Part shown: piece after piece, positions 36,575 through 45,933 of the stretch
How the letters are laid out: each line of letters starts with the position of its first letter
How positions within the stretch are numbered: the first letter of the stretch is position 1
Origin: Alphaproteobacteria bacterium
Lineage (GTDB): Bacteria > Pseudomonadota > Alphaproteobacteria > JAAEOK01
Length of the DNA stretch: 64,000 nucleotides
Assembly (NCBI GenBank): GCA_024244705.1
Contig: JAAEOK010000085.1
Span: 124,001 to 188,000 of the forward strand
Direction of reading: 5' to 3'
Notes under the pieces: generated by a model
What the model saw: only the letters and a program-made list of their open reading frames with translations
Databases searched by the model: none
Told to the model about the DNA's origin: nothing
Program-made: the position numbers and the translations under genes

Positions 36575-37462
36575 GTGCCATTATCCAGCATGACCGGTTA
36601 TGCCCGCGTCGATGGCCATTTGGCCGACACCCGGTGGACCTGGGAAATCAAGACCGTTAACGGGAAGGGGCTCGATATACGCTGCCGTATGCCAGCCGGG
36701 GCCGAGCGCATGGATGCCGAGGTTCGGCGACGTGGCGCTGCTGTGTTGCGCCGCGGCAATGTCTCAATATCGCTGCTCGTCACCAAGAATCAGTCGGCGC
36801 AACGACCGGTGGTAAATCACGCCCTGCTCGACCAGATACTGAGCTTGCAGGCAGAGCTCAAAGACCTGGTTTCCGATCGAAAGCCAACCATCGAGAACTT
36901 GCTTCAGGTGCGCGGCCTGATCGAGCTTTCCGATGCTGAGGAAGACGAACAGGCGACCCAGACACGGGACACCGCGATGATGGCGTCGCTGGACGAGGCA
37001 CTCGCCGTTGCCGTCGCCGTTCGCGATGCCGAAGGCGAGCGGTTGCAGCAGGTTCTGATTGGCCAACTCGGCCGGGTCGGCGAGTTGGTCGCGGCGGCGT
37101 CGACAACGGCCGCTGTGCAGCCGGAGGCGCTTCGCGCACGATTGGCATCCCAGGTACAGCAACTGCTCGAATCCGTCCCCGCGCTGCCCGAGGAAAAGCT
37201 CCTTCAAGAGGCGGCGGTATTGGCGGCCAAGGCGGACATTCGCGAAGAGCTCGACCGCCTCAACGCACACATCATGGCGGCTAACGACCTCATTGCCAAA
37301 GATGAGCCGGTTGGCCGCCGGCTTGAGTTCCTCTGCCAGGAATTCAATCGCGAGGCCAACACGCTGTGCGCGAAGTCGAGCGACATCGACCTGACGACGA
37401 TTGGATTGGATTTGAAGGCCGTGATCGACCAAATGCGGGAGCAGGTGCAAAACGTTGAGTAG
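36575..37462 (+). CDS. yicC: YicC family endoribonuclease
   Basis: A 295-residue protein of the YicC/YloC family, shown in other bacteria to be an RNase that affects small-RNA turnover. The N-terminal SSMTGYARV and the C-terminal region GRRLEFLCQEFNREANTLCAKSSD are diagnostic. The GTG at 36575 is chosen because AAGGGG lies 5 bases upstream and gives MPLSSMTGYARV; an ATG at 36590 would cut the conserved start. It precedes gmk by 11 bases, the usual arrangement. Confidence 0.9.
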   Translation: MPLSSMTGYARVDGHLADTRWTWEIKTVNGKGLDIRCRMPAGAERMDAEVRRRGAAVLRRGNVSISLLVTKNQSAQRPVVNHALLDQILSLQAELKDLVSDRKPTIENLLQVRGLIELSDAEEDEQATQTRDTAMMASLDEALAVAVAVRDAEGERLQQVLIGQLGRVGELVAAASTTAAVQPEALRARLASQVQQLLESVPALPEEKLLQEAAVLAAKADIREELDRLNAHIMAANDLIAKDEPVGRRLEFLCQEFNREANTLCAKSSDIDLTTIGLDLKAVIDQMREQVQNVE

Positions 37463-37473
37463 CTTACAGAGCC

Positions 37474-38112
37474 ATGGCTGATAGCGAGATTCGCCGGCGC
37501 GGCTTGATGCTGGTGCTGTCGTCGCCGTCGGGCGCCGGCAAGACGACGATCTCACGGCGCCTGCTTGAACACGACGCCAATCTGACTCTGTCGATTTCGG
37601 CGACGACGCGGCCGCCCCGCCCCGGCGAGGAACCAGGGCGCGATTACATATTTGTCGACGAGGCGCATTTTGCGGCAATGGTCGAACGTGCCGATTTGCT
37701 CGAACACGCGCACGTTTTCGGCCACGATTACGGGACGCCGCGGGAACCCGTGGAGACCGCCATCGAATCCGGGCGCGACGTGCTTTTCGATATTGATTGG
37801 CAAGGCACCCAGCAACTGAAGGAGCGGGTGCGAGAGGATTTGGTGTCGGTTTTTATTTTACCGCCGTCGACCGGCGCCCTCGAACAGCGATTGACGGAGC
37901 GTGCCCAGGATAGTCGTGAGGTCGTGGCCGCGCGGATGGCAAAAGCGGCGGACGAAATGAGCCACTATCCGGAGTATGATTATATCGTCGTGAACCGCGA
38001 CATTACTGACAGCGTGGCCCGCGTTCGAGCCATACTCATGGCGGAACGACACCGTCGCGCACGGCTTGTTGGTCTCGGTGATTTCGTCAACAACCTTCGC
38101 CGCGGTCAGTGA
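37474..38112 (+). CDS. gmk: Guanylate kinase
   Basis: A 212-residue kinase that phosphorylates GMP to GDP, linking with guaA and ndk in this window. The P-loop is SSPSGAGKTTI near residue 15; the GMP site shows SATTRPPRPGE and FDIDWQGTQQL. Length is normal. Its last 26 bp overlap the 3' end of rsmA on the other strand. Confidence 0.97.
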   Translation: MADSEIRRRGLMLVLSSPSGAGKTTISRRLLEHDANLTLSISATTRPPRPGEEPGRDYIFVDEAHFAAMVERADLLEHAHVFGHDYGTPREPVETAIESGRDVLFDIDWQGTQQLKERVREDLVSVFILPPSTGALEQRLTERAQDSREVVAARMAKAADEMSHYPEYDYIVVNRDITDSVARVRAILMAERHRRARLVGLGDFVNNLRRGQ

Positions 38113-38944
38113 TCATTTTCCGATATGCACGGGCGAGGGCGCAGTAGGCCACAATGTCGAGAGCCTCGGCGCGTGCCGTCGGCTCGATCGCGGCGGCCTC
38201 GCATAACAGATTGGCATCGATGCCGAGGGAGCGAAGACTCGAGCGGATCATCTTGCGACGTTGTCCGAACGTCGCAGCCACCACGCGTTCGAGGCAGGTC
38301 GGATCGGCATCGCAGAGGGGTGTCGGGCGGGGAACGAGGCGCACCACGGTCGACGTGACTTTCGGCGGCGGTACGAAGGCCGCGGGGGGCAGGTCAAACA
38401 GGAGATCGGCGTGGCAGCGCCATTGGGCGGCAATTGTGAGACGGCCATAGGCGTGGGTACGGGGCGACGCGACCAGCCGTTCGGCGACCTCGCGCTGAAA
38501 CATCAAGGTCATCGACGCGAACGCCTCGGCTTGCCGTAACCAGGCAATGAGCAGTACGGTCGATATATTATACGGGAGGTTGGCAACGATGTGGCGTGGC
38601 GCCGGCGCCAATGTCGAGACGTCGACGCGACGGGCGTCCGCCTCAATGACTTTGAGGCGCCCGGGATAGCGCGCACCGAGTTCGGTGAGCGCGTCGATAC
38701 ATCGCGCATCGCGTTCGACGGCGACGACCGTTGCGGCGGAGCTCTCAAGAAGCGCACGCGTTAGACCGCCGGGACCTGGACCGACCTCGATGACATTTGC
38801 CCCGGTCAGGTCACCGGCACTGCGCGCTATCTTTGCCGTTAGGTTCTGATCGAGAAGGAAATGTTGTCCCAGCCCCTTGCGTGCCGAAAGGCCGTACCTG
38901 GCGATAACGTCTCGAAGGGGCGGCGGTTCTTCGCTGCTAACCAT
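38087..38944 (-). CDS. rsmA: 16S rRNA dimethyladenosine transferase
   Basis: A 285-residue KsgA-type enzyme that dimethylates two adjacent adenines near the 3' end of 16S rRNA as a late 30S checkpoint. GLGQHFLLDQNL, the SAM motif VIEVGPGPGGLTRAL and the catalytic NLPYNIST are present. It is the last gene of the lptF-lptG-lptD-surA-pdxA-rsmA run and begins 7 bases after pdxA. The 3' end overlaps that of gmk. Confidence 0.97.
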   Translation of the reverse strand: MVSSEEPPPLRDVIARYGLSARKGLGQHFLLDQNLTAKIARSAGDLTGANVIEVGPGPGGLTRALLESSAATVVAVERDARCIDALTELGARYPGRLKVIEADARRVDVSTLAPAPRHIVANLPYNISTVLLIAWLRQAEAFASMTLMFQREVAERLVASPRTHAYGRLTIAAQWRCHADLLFDLPPAAFVPPPKVTSTVVRLVPRPTPLCDADPTCLERVVAATFGQRRKMIRSSLRSLGIDANLLCEAAAIEPTARAEALDIVAYCALARAYRKMITDRGEGC

Positions 38945-38951
38945 CTTGCAA

Positions 38952-39974
38952 CTATGCCGTCTTCGCCGATTGCGCCCGCCGTTGTGCGATCACGGCGGCC
39001 AGTTTCAGGGCTTCGATCATACTACGCGGATTGGCACGCCCGGTTCCGGCGATATCGAATGCCGTACCGTGATCGGGCGAGGTGCGGATGAAGGGAAGCC
39101 CGATGGTGACATTGACTCCGGCATCAAAATCGAGCGTTTTCAGCGGGATAAGCGCCTGGTCATGGTACATGCAAATCGCCGCGTCGAACTGTTCGCGAGC
39201 GATTGGGTGGAAGAGACTGTCGGCTGGAGTCGGCCCTATGACATTGATTTGCATGGTGCGCGCGTGCTCGACCGCCGGCTGGATTATCTCGATCTCTTCT
39301 TTGCCGAGGACACCGCCTTCGCCGCCGTGGGGGTTCAGCGCGGCCACCGCGATCCTCGGATTGGCGACGGCGAAATCTCGCCGCAAAGCCTCCTCGGTTG
39401 CTTGGCAGTGCCGAACGATGAGATCTTCGCTTAGAGCCGCTGAAACTTGGGCCAGGGGCAGATGGACGGTCACCGGAACCACGCGCAGCGATGGCGAGAC
39501 CAGCATCATGACCGCGCGGCCGGCGCTGCCCGCTCGTTGTGCCAAGTAGTCGGTATGGCCCGGATGCTCGAACCCGGCGTCCATCAGGACATGCTTGTGA
39601 ATTGGATTGGTAACCAGGGCGTCGGCCGCCCCTTCACGAACCAGCGTTAGGCATCGATCGATCGAGGCCAGCACGGCCGCCGCGTTCTTCGAATTCGGCC
39701 GACCGGGTTCTACCGCGACCGGAACCGTGATCGGCACCACCGGCAGTGCGTTGTCAAAAACCTCACGCGCATGCCCGGCATCGGTCACCGCTTCGATCGG
39801 AATCGACCATCCCAGGTTCCGACATATTCTTGCCAGCCGGGCCGGATCATCAACGACAAAGAAGGGTGGTTGATCTGGCATCCGGGATTGCCAGGCCAGC
39901 ATTGTGAGCTCGCCGCCAATCCCAGCCGGCTCGCCCATGGTGACGGCGAGCAAGCCGTCCGCATGGCCAGCCAT
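38952..39974 (-). CDS. pdxA: 4-hydroxythreonine-4-phosphate dehydrogenase
   Basis: A 340-residue metal- and NAD-dependent enzyme of pyridoxal phosphate synthesis. The N-terminal AVTMGEPAGIGGEL, the metal-site FEHPGHTDYLAQ and the later GPTPADSLFHP and MYHDQALIPLKTL motifs are all in place. Its ATG shares one base with the surA stop (TGATG), so translation is coupled. The surA-pdxA-rsmA order is widely conserved in proteobacteria. Confidence 0.96.
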   Translation of the reverse strand: MAGHADGLLAVTMGEPAGIGGELTMLAWQSRMPDQPPFFVVDDPARLARICRNLGWSIPIEAVTDAGHAREVFDNALPVVPITVPVAVEPGRPNSKNAAAVLASIDRCLTLVREGAADALVTNPIHKHVLMDAGFEHPGHTDYLAQRAGSAGRAVMMLVSPSLRVVPVTVHLPLAQVSAALSEDLIVRHCQATEEALRRDFAVANPRIAVAALNPHGGEGGVLGKEEIEIIQPAVEHARTMQINVIGPTPADSLFHPIAREQFDAAICMYHDQALIPLKTLDFDAGVNVTIGLPFIRTSPDHGTAFDIAGTGRANPRSMIEALKLAAVIAQRRAQSAKTA

Positions 39975-41227
39975 CAGACGCGGACGTCGACGAACGCAGT
40001 ATTGCGGAGATCTCTCATGTAGCGCCGTGCCAGCAAATTGAGCTTGGCGGTGGCCAGTTGGTTTGTCACTTCTCTGTCGCTGGGTAGGCCGTTCTTTTGC
40101 GAGCGTTCACAGACCATGACAACGTTCACGCCTTGCTCCTGTGTCACTGGAGGACTGGCTCGACCCGTCGGCAGCCCCGCGATGGCTTTGCGCATCGCCG
40201 GCGTAAGGTCCTCGACCTCAAGATCGGCGAGTCTCTGGGAGACGCGTGCGCCCATTTCACGACCCGCGGATTCGAGGTCGTCGCAACCGCTGACGACCTC
40301 GCTCACGGTTCGCGCAAGTTCGATCTGCGATTGTATCTCAGCGTTGGAAGCGCCGACACCGAAGGGCAGGTTGATCTGCTGCAATGCAACGACCTCAACC
40401 GGCTCCGGCAGTTTCTCGTTCCGCTGGCCGGCCAGGATGATGATGCTGTAGCCTTCGTTGGTGCGAATCGGATCGGATACCTGTCGTTCGTCCATCGTTT
40501 TCACGACCGCGGCGATTTCAGGTTGGAGCTGGTCCAACCGGATCCACCCGATGTCGCCGCCGGCGGCGGCCGACGAACTCTCCGAGAACTGTCGCGCCAT
40601 TGCCTGGAACCGGGCTCCCTCACGAATCTCCTGGCTTAACTTACGTGCTCGGTCCCGCACCTCCACGTCGTTGGCCGGAGTGTCGACCGCCAGAAAAATC
40701 TCGCCGATACGGAATTGGGGTTTACCCAAATTGGCCCTGAGGGTTTCCAAGTAATTTTGAATCTCATCCTCGCCGATCGTAACCGTTGGCCGCAGGCGGG
40801 TGCTGACCACTTTCGACCAGGCGATCTGCGACTTGACCTGGTCCCGCAGTGTCGAAATCGGAATATTGGCCTGCCGCAAAATACCAGCGACCCCGCCCTC
40901 GGGCAGTTGAAGCTGCGACTCCATCCTCTTGATCGACGCCGCGACTTCCTCGTCGTCGACTCCGATGCTGAGCCGTTCGGCTTCCTGGAGTTGAAGGCGT
41001 TCGTCGATCAACGTCCGCAAGATTTGAGGGGCCAGCGAATTCCGCGTTTGGGCGTTGTCGGGCAAATTGGTCGTCAATACGACCATGCGAAGCCGTGCCA
41101 GCAAGTCATAAACCGAGATAGCATCCTCATTCACGACGGCTGCAATACGCTGAACGCTTTGGGCGTGCGCGGTGTTGCCTATGGCCAAGGCCAAGACGAT
41201 CGCGAATATGGAGGCTATCGTTCGCAT
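39974..41227 (-). CDS. surA: Periplasmic peptidyl-prolyl isomerase SurA
   Basis: A 417-residue chaperone for outer-membrane proteins. A signal peptide ends near AHAQ at residues 20-23, followed by the SurA N domain (RIAAVVNEDAISVYDLLARL) and parvulin-like domain with FRIGEIFLAV and ARQFSESSSAAAGGDIGWI. A second parvulin copy is degenerate. It acts directly on LptD, the product of the neighbouring upstream gene, in characterised bacteria. Confidence 0.93.
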   Translation of the reverse strand: MRTIASIFAIVLALAIGNTAHAQSVQRIAAVVNEDAISVYDLLARLRMVVLTTNLPDNAQTRNSLAPQILRTLIDERLQLQEAERLSIGVDDEEVAASIKRMESQLQLPEGGVAGILRQANIPISTLRDQVKSQIAWSKVVSTRLRPTVTIGEDEIQNYLETLRANLGKPQFRIGEIFLAVDTPANDVEVRDRARKLSQEIREGARFQAMARQFSESSSAAAGGDIGWIRLDQLQPEIAAVVKTMDERQVSDPIRTNEGYSIIILAGQRNEKLPEPVEVVALQQINLPFGVGASNAEIQSQIELARTVSEVVSGCDDLESAGREMGARVSQRLADLEVEDLTPAMRKAIAGLPTGRASPPVTQEQGVNVVMVCERSQKNGLPSDREVTNQLATAKLNLLARRYMRDLRNTAFVDVRV

Positions 41228-41320
41228 CCCGGAATCCAGCGCTGCCTCGTTAAGGAAACAATCATATTCGCCAGTAGATATAGCAATCGGCAGGGCGGCG
41301 TCGCAATTGTTGTTATCAAG

Positions 41321-43483
41321 TCAGATACTCGTTCTCACTTCGCCCAAATGCTTGTAAATCAGCGAGAAAAAGAACCGATTGTCGCCGGAAAACGCGGAAT
41401 CGTCGAAGAAACGGCGTTCATATTCCGCACCAAAGTCGAAACATTCATCCGAATAAAATGCACCTACGCGGGAACTCAACGGCTCGCCATTGGCCAGGTC
41501 GTGGCGGTGGGAGGCGGATGCGCGCCAATTCTCGTCAATCTGTACGCGTGTTCTGAAATTGAGATCTTCGCGAGTATCGAAGGACAGCGTCGGACTGGTT
41601 ACGCCATCGACGAACGTATAATCGATATCGAACTCGAACGGATCGAAGTAGAAGCTGGAGTCGATTTCGATAACGCGGGCCGCGAAATCACCGCTGTCGA
41701 GGCGGAACCGGGCGACGAAATTGGCCCAGTCGGTCGGCTGAATTTGGACCCGGCCGACAAAGTCGGACAACGCGCTGTCGAGTCCCGAATTCGTCGGATA
41801 GACCGTATCGCCGTAAAATCGATAACTCTGCCCGAAAAACACGGACGAGAAGCCGCCGTTATCGCCATAGACGCCAGCCTTCAATCCGTAAACGATCCTT
41901 TGGCCGCCATCGAGCAAGTCGATTCCGGGGAACCGGTTGCCTTCGAAAAGATTCGCATCACTGAAGTTCAAATCTTGGCTGTCCTCATTCGGGAGGTCGG
42001 ACGAATTCGGATCCGGTGGCGCGACCACAATGGCGACGATCGGTTCGATCAATTGTTGTGTTGTGCCCGAGCGGCGCCCGAACGGATAACGCCAGTCGAC
42101 GATGAGCTGCGGATAGATCCGCCCTTTGTTGACGTCCGTTGTCGGCCCGAAAGGCATCGTCACATCGTCGAGGACCTGGCCAAAGTAGTACTCGCCCAAA
42201 ACCGAAGCGGTGACCGTAACAATCTGCCCGTCCTCGAAGGTATGCGGCAACACCCATTCCCCGTCCAGCGCCAAGCGGAACGTATTGACGCTTTCCGTCC
42301 GAATGATATTGAGCAAACTGGCGTCGATTCCCCATCGCGCCCCGTAGTCGGTCGGTTGGCTGACATGGTTGAACTGGATGAAGGGCACGACAATTGGCGT
42401 ATCGCCAGGCTCGTCTTCGTCCCTCTGGCCCTGGAAAAAGAAGGTCTCGCCCGACGCGTAGCTGCGTTGATTGAAGCCCTCGATATAGGCGTCGCTGACC
42501 AACGTGGTCGGGGAATCGAAGCCGTAGCGGCGCAGATAGGTCTTGTCGGTCGAACGGTGGAGGTCGAATCCCCAGCGCCAGGTGTTGTTGATGTCGAACT
42601 GCCCGTGACCTTCGATGTGGCCGCGGAGTTCGTTTCCATCGCCGGGGTTGTTGTCGTCGTCGGTCTGTTCGACATAGGTGCCGCTGCCGAGAATCTCGAT
42701 CAGGCCATCGGTAAATCGTTGGCGGTATTCGGTGACCAGATTGACCCGCTCTTTGGTCGTGATAATGGGGGAGAAAGTAAAATCCAGATCGGGCGCCACA
42801 TTCCAGAAATAGGGTACCTGGAATGTGTAGCCGAGCTCGGTATCGTAGCCATAGCTCGGGAAAAGTATGCCCGACCGCTTGTCGACGGTCTGATCCGCCT
42901 GCGAAAGATAGGGCGTATAGAATACCGGCACGCCCCACATTTCGAGGGTTACGTCATGGTAGACGACGTCGTGCGCGATTTCATCATGCACCACCTCGTC
43001 GGCCTTTAACTGCCACAGCGGCGGGCGCGTAGGATCCTCCTTGCACAAATCGCAGGGCGACATGATGACCCGCGTGTAACGCTTCTCGGTTTCGTCGACG
43101 AATGTCGCGTGCTCCGTCGCGATCCGCGTGTTGTCCGTCCACAACACACTTAGGTCATCGATGAAGCCCTTTTTCATACCGTCCTCGAGCTTCATGAAAT
43201 CGGCGAAATAAACGTTGCCGCCGGGCTCGATCAACATAACGTTGCCGGACGCGGTTACGATGTCATCGCGCTCGTTGTAGGTCAGCGTGTCGGCCAGCAG
43301 CATGCGGTTTTCGCGAACGATCTCGACGTTGCCGCGCGCAATGACCAGTTGGAGTGATTCGTCGTAAGTGAGCGAATCGGCGCTGATGAGGGCTTCATCC
43401 TTGCCGGCGGCAAAGGACGCTGCCGATATGGCCAGCAAGACCAGGGCGGCAAGGCACGCGGACAATAGAGCGCGCCGAACCAT
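41321..43483 (-). CDS. lptD: LPS assembly protein LptD
   Basis: A 720-residue outer-membrane beta-barrel that inserts lipopolysaccharide into the outer leaflet. A signal peptide (LAALVLLAISAASFAAG) is followed by the OstA/LptA-like domain (SADSLTYDESLQLVIARGNVE) and the barrel. SPCDLC near residue 145 and a late cysteine in DECFDFG could form the disulfides needed for LptD maturation. ATG 43483 shares one base with the lptG stop; a TTG one codon earlier is ignored. It is cotranscribed with lptF and lptG. Confidence 0.95.
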   Translation of the reverse strand: MVRRALLSACLAALVLLAISAASFAAGKDEALISADSLTYDESLQLVIARGNVEIVRENRMLLADTLTYNERDDIVTASGNVMLIEPGGNVYFADFMKLEDGMKKGFIDDLSVLWTDNTRIATEHATFVDETEKRYTRVIMSPCDLCKEDPTRPPLWQLKADEVVHDEIAHDVVYHDVTLEMWGVPVFYTPYLSQADQTVDKRSGILFPSYGYDTELGYTFQVPYFWNVAPDLDFTFSPIITTKERVNLVTEYRQRFTDGLIEILGSGTYVEQTDDDNNPGDGNELRGHIEGHGQFDINNTWRWGFDLHRSTDKTYLRRYGFDSPTTLVSDAYIEGFNQRSYASGETFFFQGQRDEDEPGDTPIVVPFIQFNHVSQPTDYGARWGIDASLLNIIRTESVNTFRLALDGEWVLPHTFEDGQIVTVTASVLGEYYFGQVLDDVTMPFGPTTDVNKGRIYPQLIVDWRYPFGRRSGTTQQLIEPIVAIVVAPPDPNSSDLPNEDSQDLNFSDANLFEGNRFPGIDLLDGGQRIVYGLKAGVYGDNGGFSSVFFGQSYRFYGDTVYPTNSGLDSALSDFVGRVQIQPTDWANFVARFRLDSGDFAARVIEIDSSFYFDPFEFDIDYTFVDGVTSPTLSFDTREDLNFRTRVQIDENWRASASHRHDLANGEPLSSRVGAFYSDECFDFGAEYERRFFDDSAFSGDNRFFFSLIYKHLGEVRTSI

Positions 43484-44583
43484 CAACCGTCTTCAACATG
43501 GAACAATGCCGCTACGCCGAACATGAGCGCGGCGACGGCGGGCGTCCATGCCGCCAGTACAACTGGAACCTGGCCAAAGTTACCGAGCGTTACCATCACG
43601 TACTTCAAAAGTTCAACGATAAACCCCGCCATAATTCCGGCGATTATCAATTTCATCGTGCCGCCGCGCCTCGGCATCCTCAATGTAAAAGTCGCCGCGA
43701 TCAACATCATCGCGCAAAACAGGACCGGCGACGCCAGCAGCGTATTCCAGTGTATACGATAGCGAACGGCTGTGAAGCCGGCCGCTTCTGTCAAAGCTAT
43801 GACCTCTGGCAGTTTCCAGAATGGAACGGAATCGGGCTCTGTAATGCCTTCCTGGATTTGGGTCACCGTCTGCCGTGTCTTGAGGTCGATGAATTCATGC
43901 GACTGGGGCCCAATTCCCGGCTCCTTGGACACGGTATTGATCAGTCGCCAATATCCATCGTGAAGCTCGCCGCGATCGGCGTCGATCCGCAGGCGAAGCC
44001 GATCATTGAAATCGAACAACAGGACCGAAACCGCTTCAATCGCGACGCTGTCGCCACCACTGTCCAATCTATCGGCATGGATGACGGTGATGCCCGCCGA
44101 ATCGACTTCACGAAACCAGAGGCCGACGGACGAGACCTTGAACACTCGATCCTTGGCATCGATGTACTTCGTGTAGAGCGCATTGTGTCGGGCCAAGCTG
44201 TCCGCGCCCAACGGATTGATGATGCCGAGGACGACAGCGCTAATCGCGATCGCGACGAGCAATGCGGGAGTGAGGAATTGCCAGACCGAGATTCCGGCCG
44301 CCCGGATGGCGACCAGTTCATTGTTCCGGCTGAGTCGCCACATCGCAATCATACCGGCGGCCAGCAAGGCGATCGGTGTCATGAGCTCGACGGTCTGGGG
44401 GATTCGAAGCGCCGACATCTCGAGGACGATGTCGAATGTCAAATCCTCCCGGCCGGTCGATTTGCGGCCATAGTCGATTAGATATTTCAGAAAATTCAAA
44501 ACCGTGAGGACGGCTATCACGCCGCAGTATGAAATCAAAAAATTTCGTGCCACGTAGGTTGAAAGCCTGATCGAGAGGCGCAT
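43483..44583 (-). CDS. lptG: LPS export permease LptG
   Basis: A 366-residue inner-membrane permease of the LptB2FG exporter, with membrane helices at both ends and a periplasmic domain between. The N-terminal YVARNFLISYCGVIAVLTVLNF and the cytoplasmic coupling region LMTPIALLAAGMIAMWRLSRNNEL are family markers. The ATG at 44583 is the natural start. lptF ends 13 bases upstream and lptD starts on the last base of the stop. Confidence 0.94.
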   Translation of the reverse strand: MRLSIRLSTYVARNFLISYCGVIAVLTVLNFLKYLIDYGRKSTGREDLTFDIVLEMSALRIPQTVELMTPIALLAAGMIAMWRLSRNNELVAIRAAGISVWQFLTPALLVAIAISAVVLGIINPLGADSLARHNALYTKYIDAKDRVFKVSSVGLWFREVDSAGITVIHADRLDSGGDSVAIEAVSVLLFDFNDRLRLRIDADRGELHDGYWRLINTVSKEPGIGPQSHEFIDLKTRQTVTQIQEGITEPDSVPFWKLPEVIALTEAAGFTAVRYRIHWNTLLASPVLFCAMMLIAATFTLRMPRRGGTMKLIIAGIMAGFIVELLKYVMVTLGNFGQVPVVLAAWTPAVAALMFGVAALFHVEDG

Positions 44584-44596
44584 CGGATCGGCCGTG

Positions 44597-45748
44597 CTAT
44601 GCCGGCGCTCGGCGCGGCGGCCGACGGCGGAAGGGTAGGTTGAGGCCAAGGCTGCGCCGCGAAAGGAACCAAATCCCGCCGGCGATAAGCGCGGCACACA
44701 AGGCGAGCATTCCGAATCCGGCGACCGAACTGGCGAGTGTCGCGTTAACGAGAACGGCGACCACCCCTTCGACGGCGAACAATGTCGCAACGGCGATGAC
44801 GATGCGCCAGGCTTGGCCGCGCCGATTGAAGGGGCCGGACAGCAGGATCGCCAAAACCGCAGCAACGATGGCGATCAATTTGATCGCAGCGGCCACGCGG
44901 CTAAATGCGTATTTACGAAACTTGGGACGCGGCGGATCGGCATGGGCCAGGGCCCATAATTGGGGCAGGTAGAGCTCCCGCAACTCGGCCGCGGGATCCC
45001 ACGATTCCTGAATGTATTGCTCCAGGTTCAGCGTGTATTGCTCGAAATCGGTGAAGGAAATGGACCGCGACTCTCGATCGTAAACCTGCTGCGTGCCGTT
45101 GAACATGGCGAAGAATGGCTTCTCGTGATCGAATATTAGCTTGGCTTGCTCGGCGGTGACCGCCAACGGCTCATCCGCGTCCTTGGTCTCCCATACAAGG
45201 ACACGTTCGAATTCGGAGTTGCTGTGCCGGGTTCCGACGTAGATCGCCAGATCGGGGGCGACAGAGGTAAATTCCTTTTCCTTGAGGTTGAGGACGAGTC
45301 CGGCGTTATCCAGTTTGTGGCTGATAGCGCGAAACTCGCGGTAACTCATTGGCGAAATGTAGGCGAGGTGCACCGCCATAAAGGCGGCCAACAACATCGC
45401 GAATACCAGCCCCGGCATGGCTAGGCGAAGGTGGCTCAGACCGGCCGCACTCATCGCAACCGCCTCGCGTTCCGAATTGAGGCGGTTGTACACGAAAATC
45501 ACCGCGATGACCGCGGACGGCGTCACCAAACCCTTGAAGTTGATGGGGATGAGAAGAAAGTTGAAGTACATGTAGTCGGCAAATGGCATGCCGTTATTGA
45601 TGACCCAACGCAGGTGGTTCATCGAGCCGATAATCCAGGACATGCCGATAATAGCCCCCTGGACGATCAGGAATGTGACCAGAACCTGTCGGAAGATATA
45701 GCGCTGCAAAGTGCGGCTGCTCCGATACGTGGCGCTTGTATCTGCCAT
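44597..45748 (-). CDS. lptF: LPS export permease LptF
   Basis: A 383-residue partner of LptG with the same topology. RTLQRYIFRQVLVTFLIVQ opens the first membrane helix, NRLNSEREAVAMSAAGLSHL is the coupling region and three helices close the protein. The ATG at 45748 has GAGGAG 11 bases upstream, while a TTG at 45754 has it at 5 bases, so initiation at the TTG two codons earlier is possible. First gene of the envelope operon, divergent from pepA. Confidence 0.93.
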   Translation of the reverse strand: MADTSATYRSSRTLQRYIFRQVLVTFLIVQGAIIGMSWIIGSMNHLRWVINNGMPFADYMYFNFLLIPINFKGLVTPSAVIAVIFVYNRLNSEREAVAMSAAGLSHLRLAMPGLVFAMLLAAFMAVHLAYISPMSYREFRAISHKLDNAGLVLNLKEKEFTSVAPDLAIYVGTRHSNSEFERVLVWETKDADEPLAVTAEQAKLIFDHEKPFFAMFNGTQQVYDRESRSISFTDFEQYTLNLEQYIQESWDPAAELRELYLPQLWALAHADPPRPKFRKYAFSRVAAAIKLIAIVAAVLAILLSGPFNRRGQAWRIVIAVATLFAVEGVVAVLVNATLASSVAGFGMLALCAALIAGGIWFLSRRSLGLNLPFRRRPPRRAPA

Positions 45749-45788
45749 CCGCAATTTGTCTCCTCGCGTGCGACCGGCCGTGATCCGA

Positions 45789-45817
45789 ATTCAAGACGTA
45801 GCGCGGCTTGAAGTCAA
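45789..45817 (-). promoter_or_regulatory. Putative sigma-70 promoter of the lptF-rsmA operon
   Basis: On the minus strand TTGACT (45812-45817) and TTGAAT (45789-45794) are 17 bp apart, with 5 and 4 consensus matches. Transcription would start near 45782, about 34 bases before lptF. Confidence 0.5.
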
Positions 45818-45933
45818 ATCAGACTTGTCGCCGAGGTTATCTTCATGGCGTGTCGCTTGAAAGCTTGGTCTGGCTGTCATAAGTCTTGGCGGCGTGGCGC
45901 TCCGACAACGGCGCCGCCAAATGGGAGGCGTGG

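Noticed and set aside
40715-43009. Long open frame of 764 codons on the plus strand opposite lptD and surA
   Set aside because: It is antisense to well-recognised genes and has no domain. High GC in third positions leaves long open shadow frames, as at many other places in this window.
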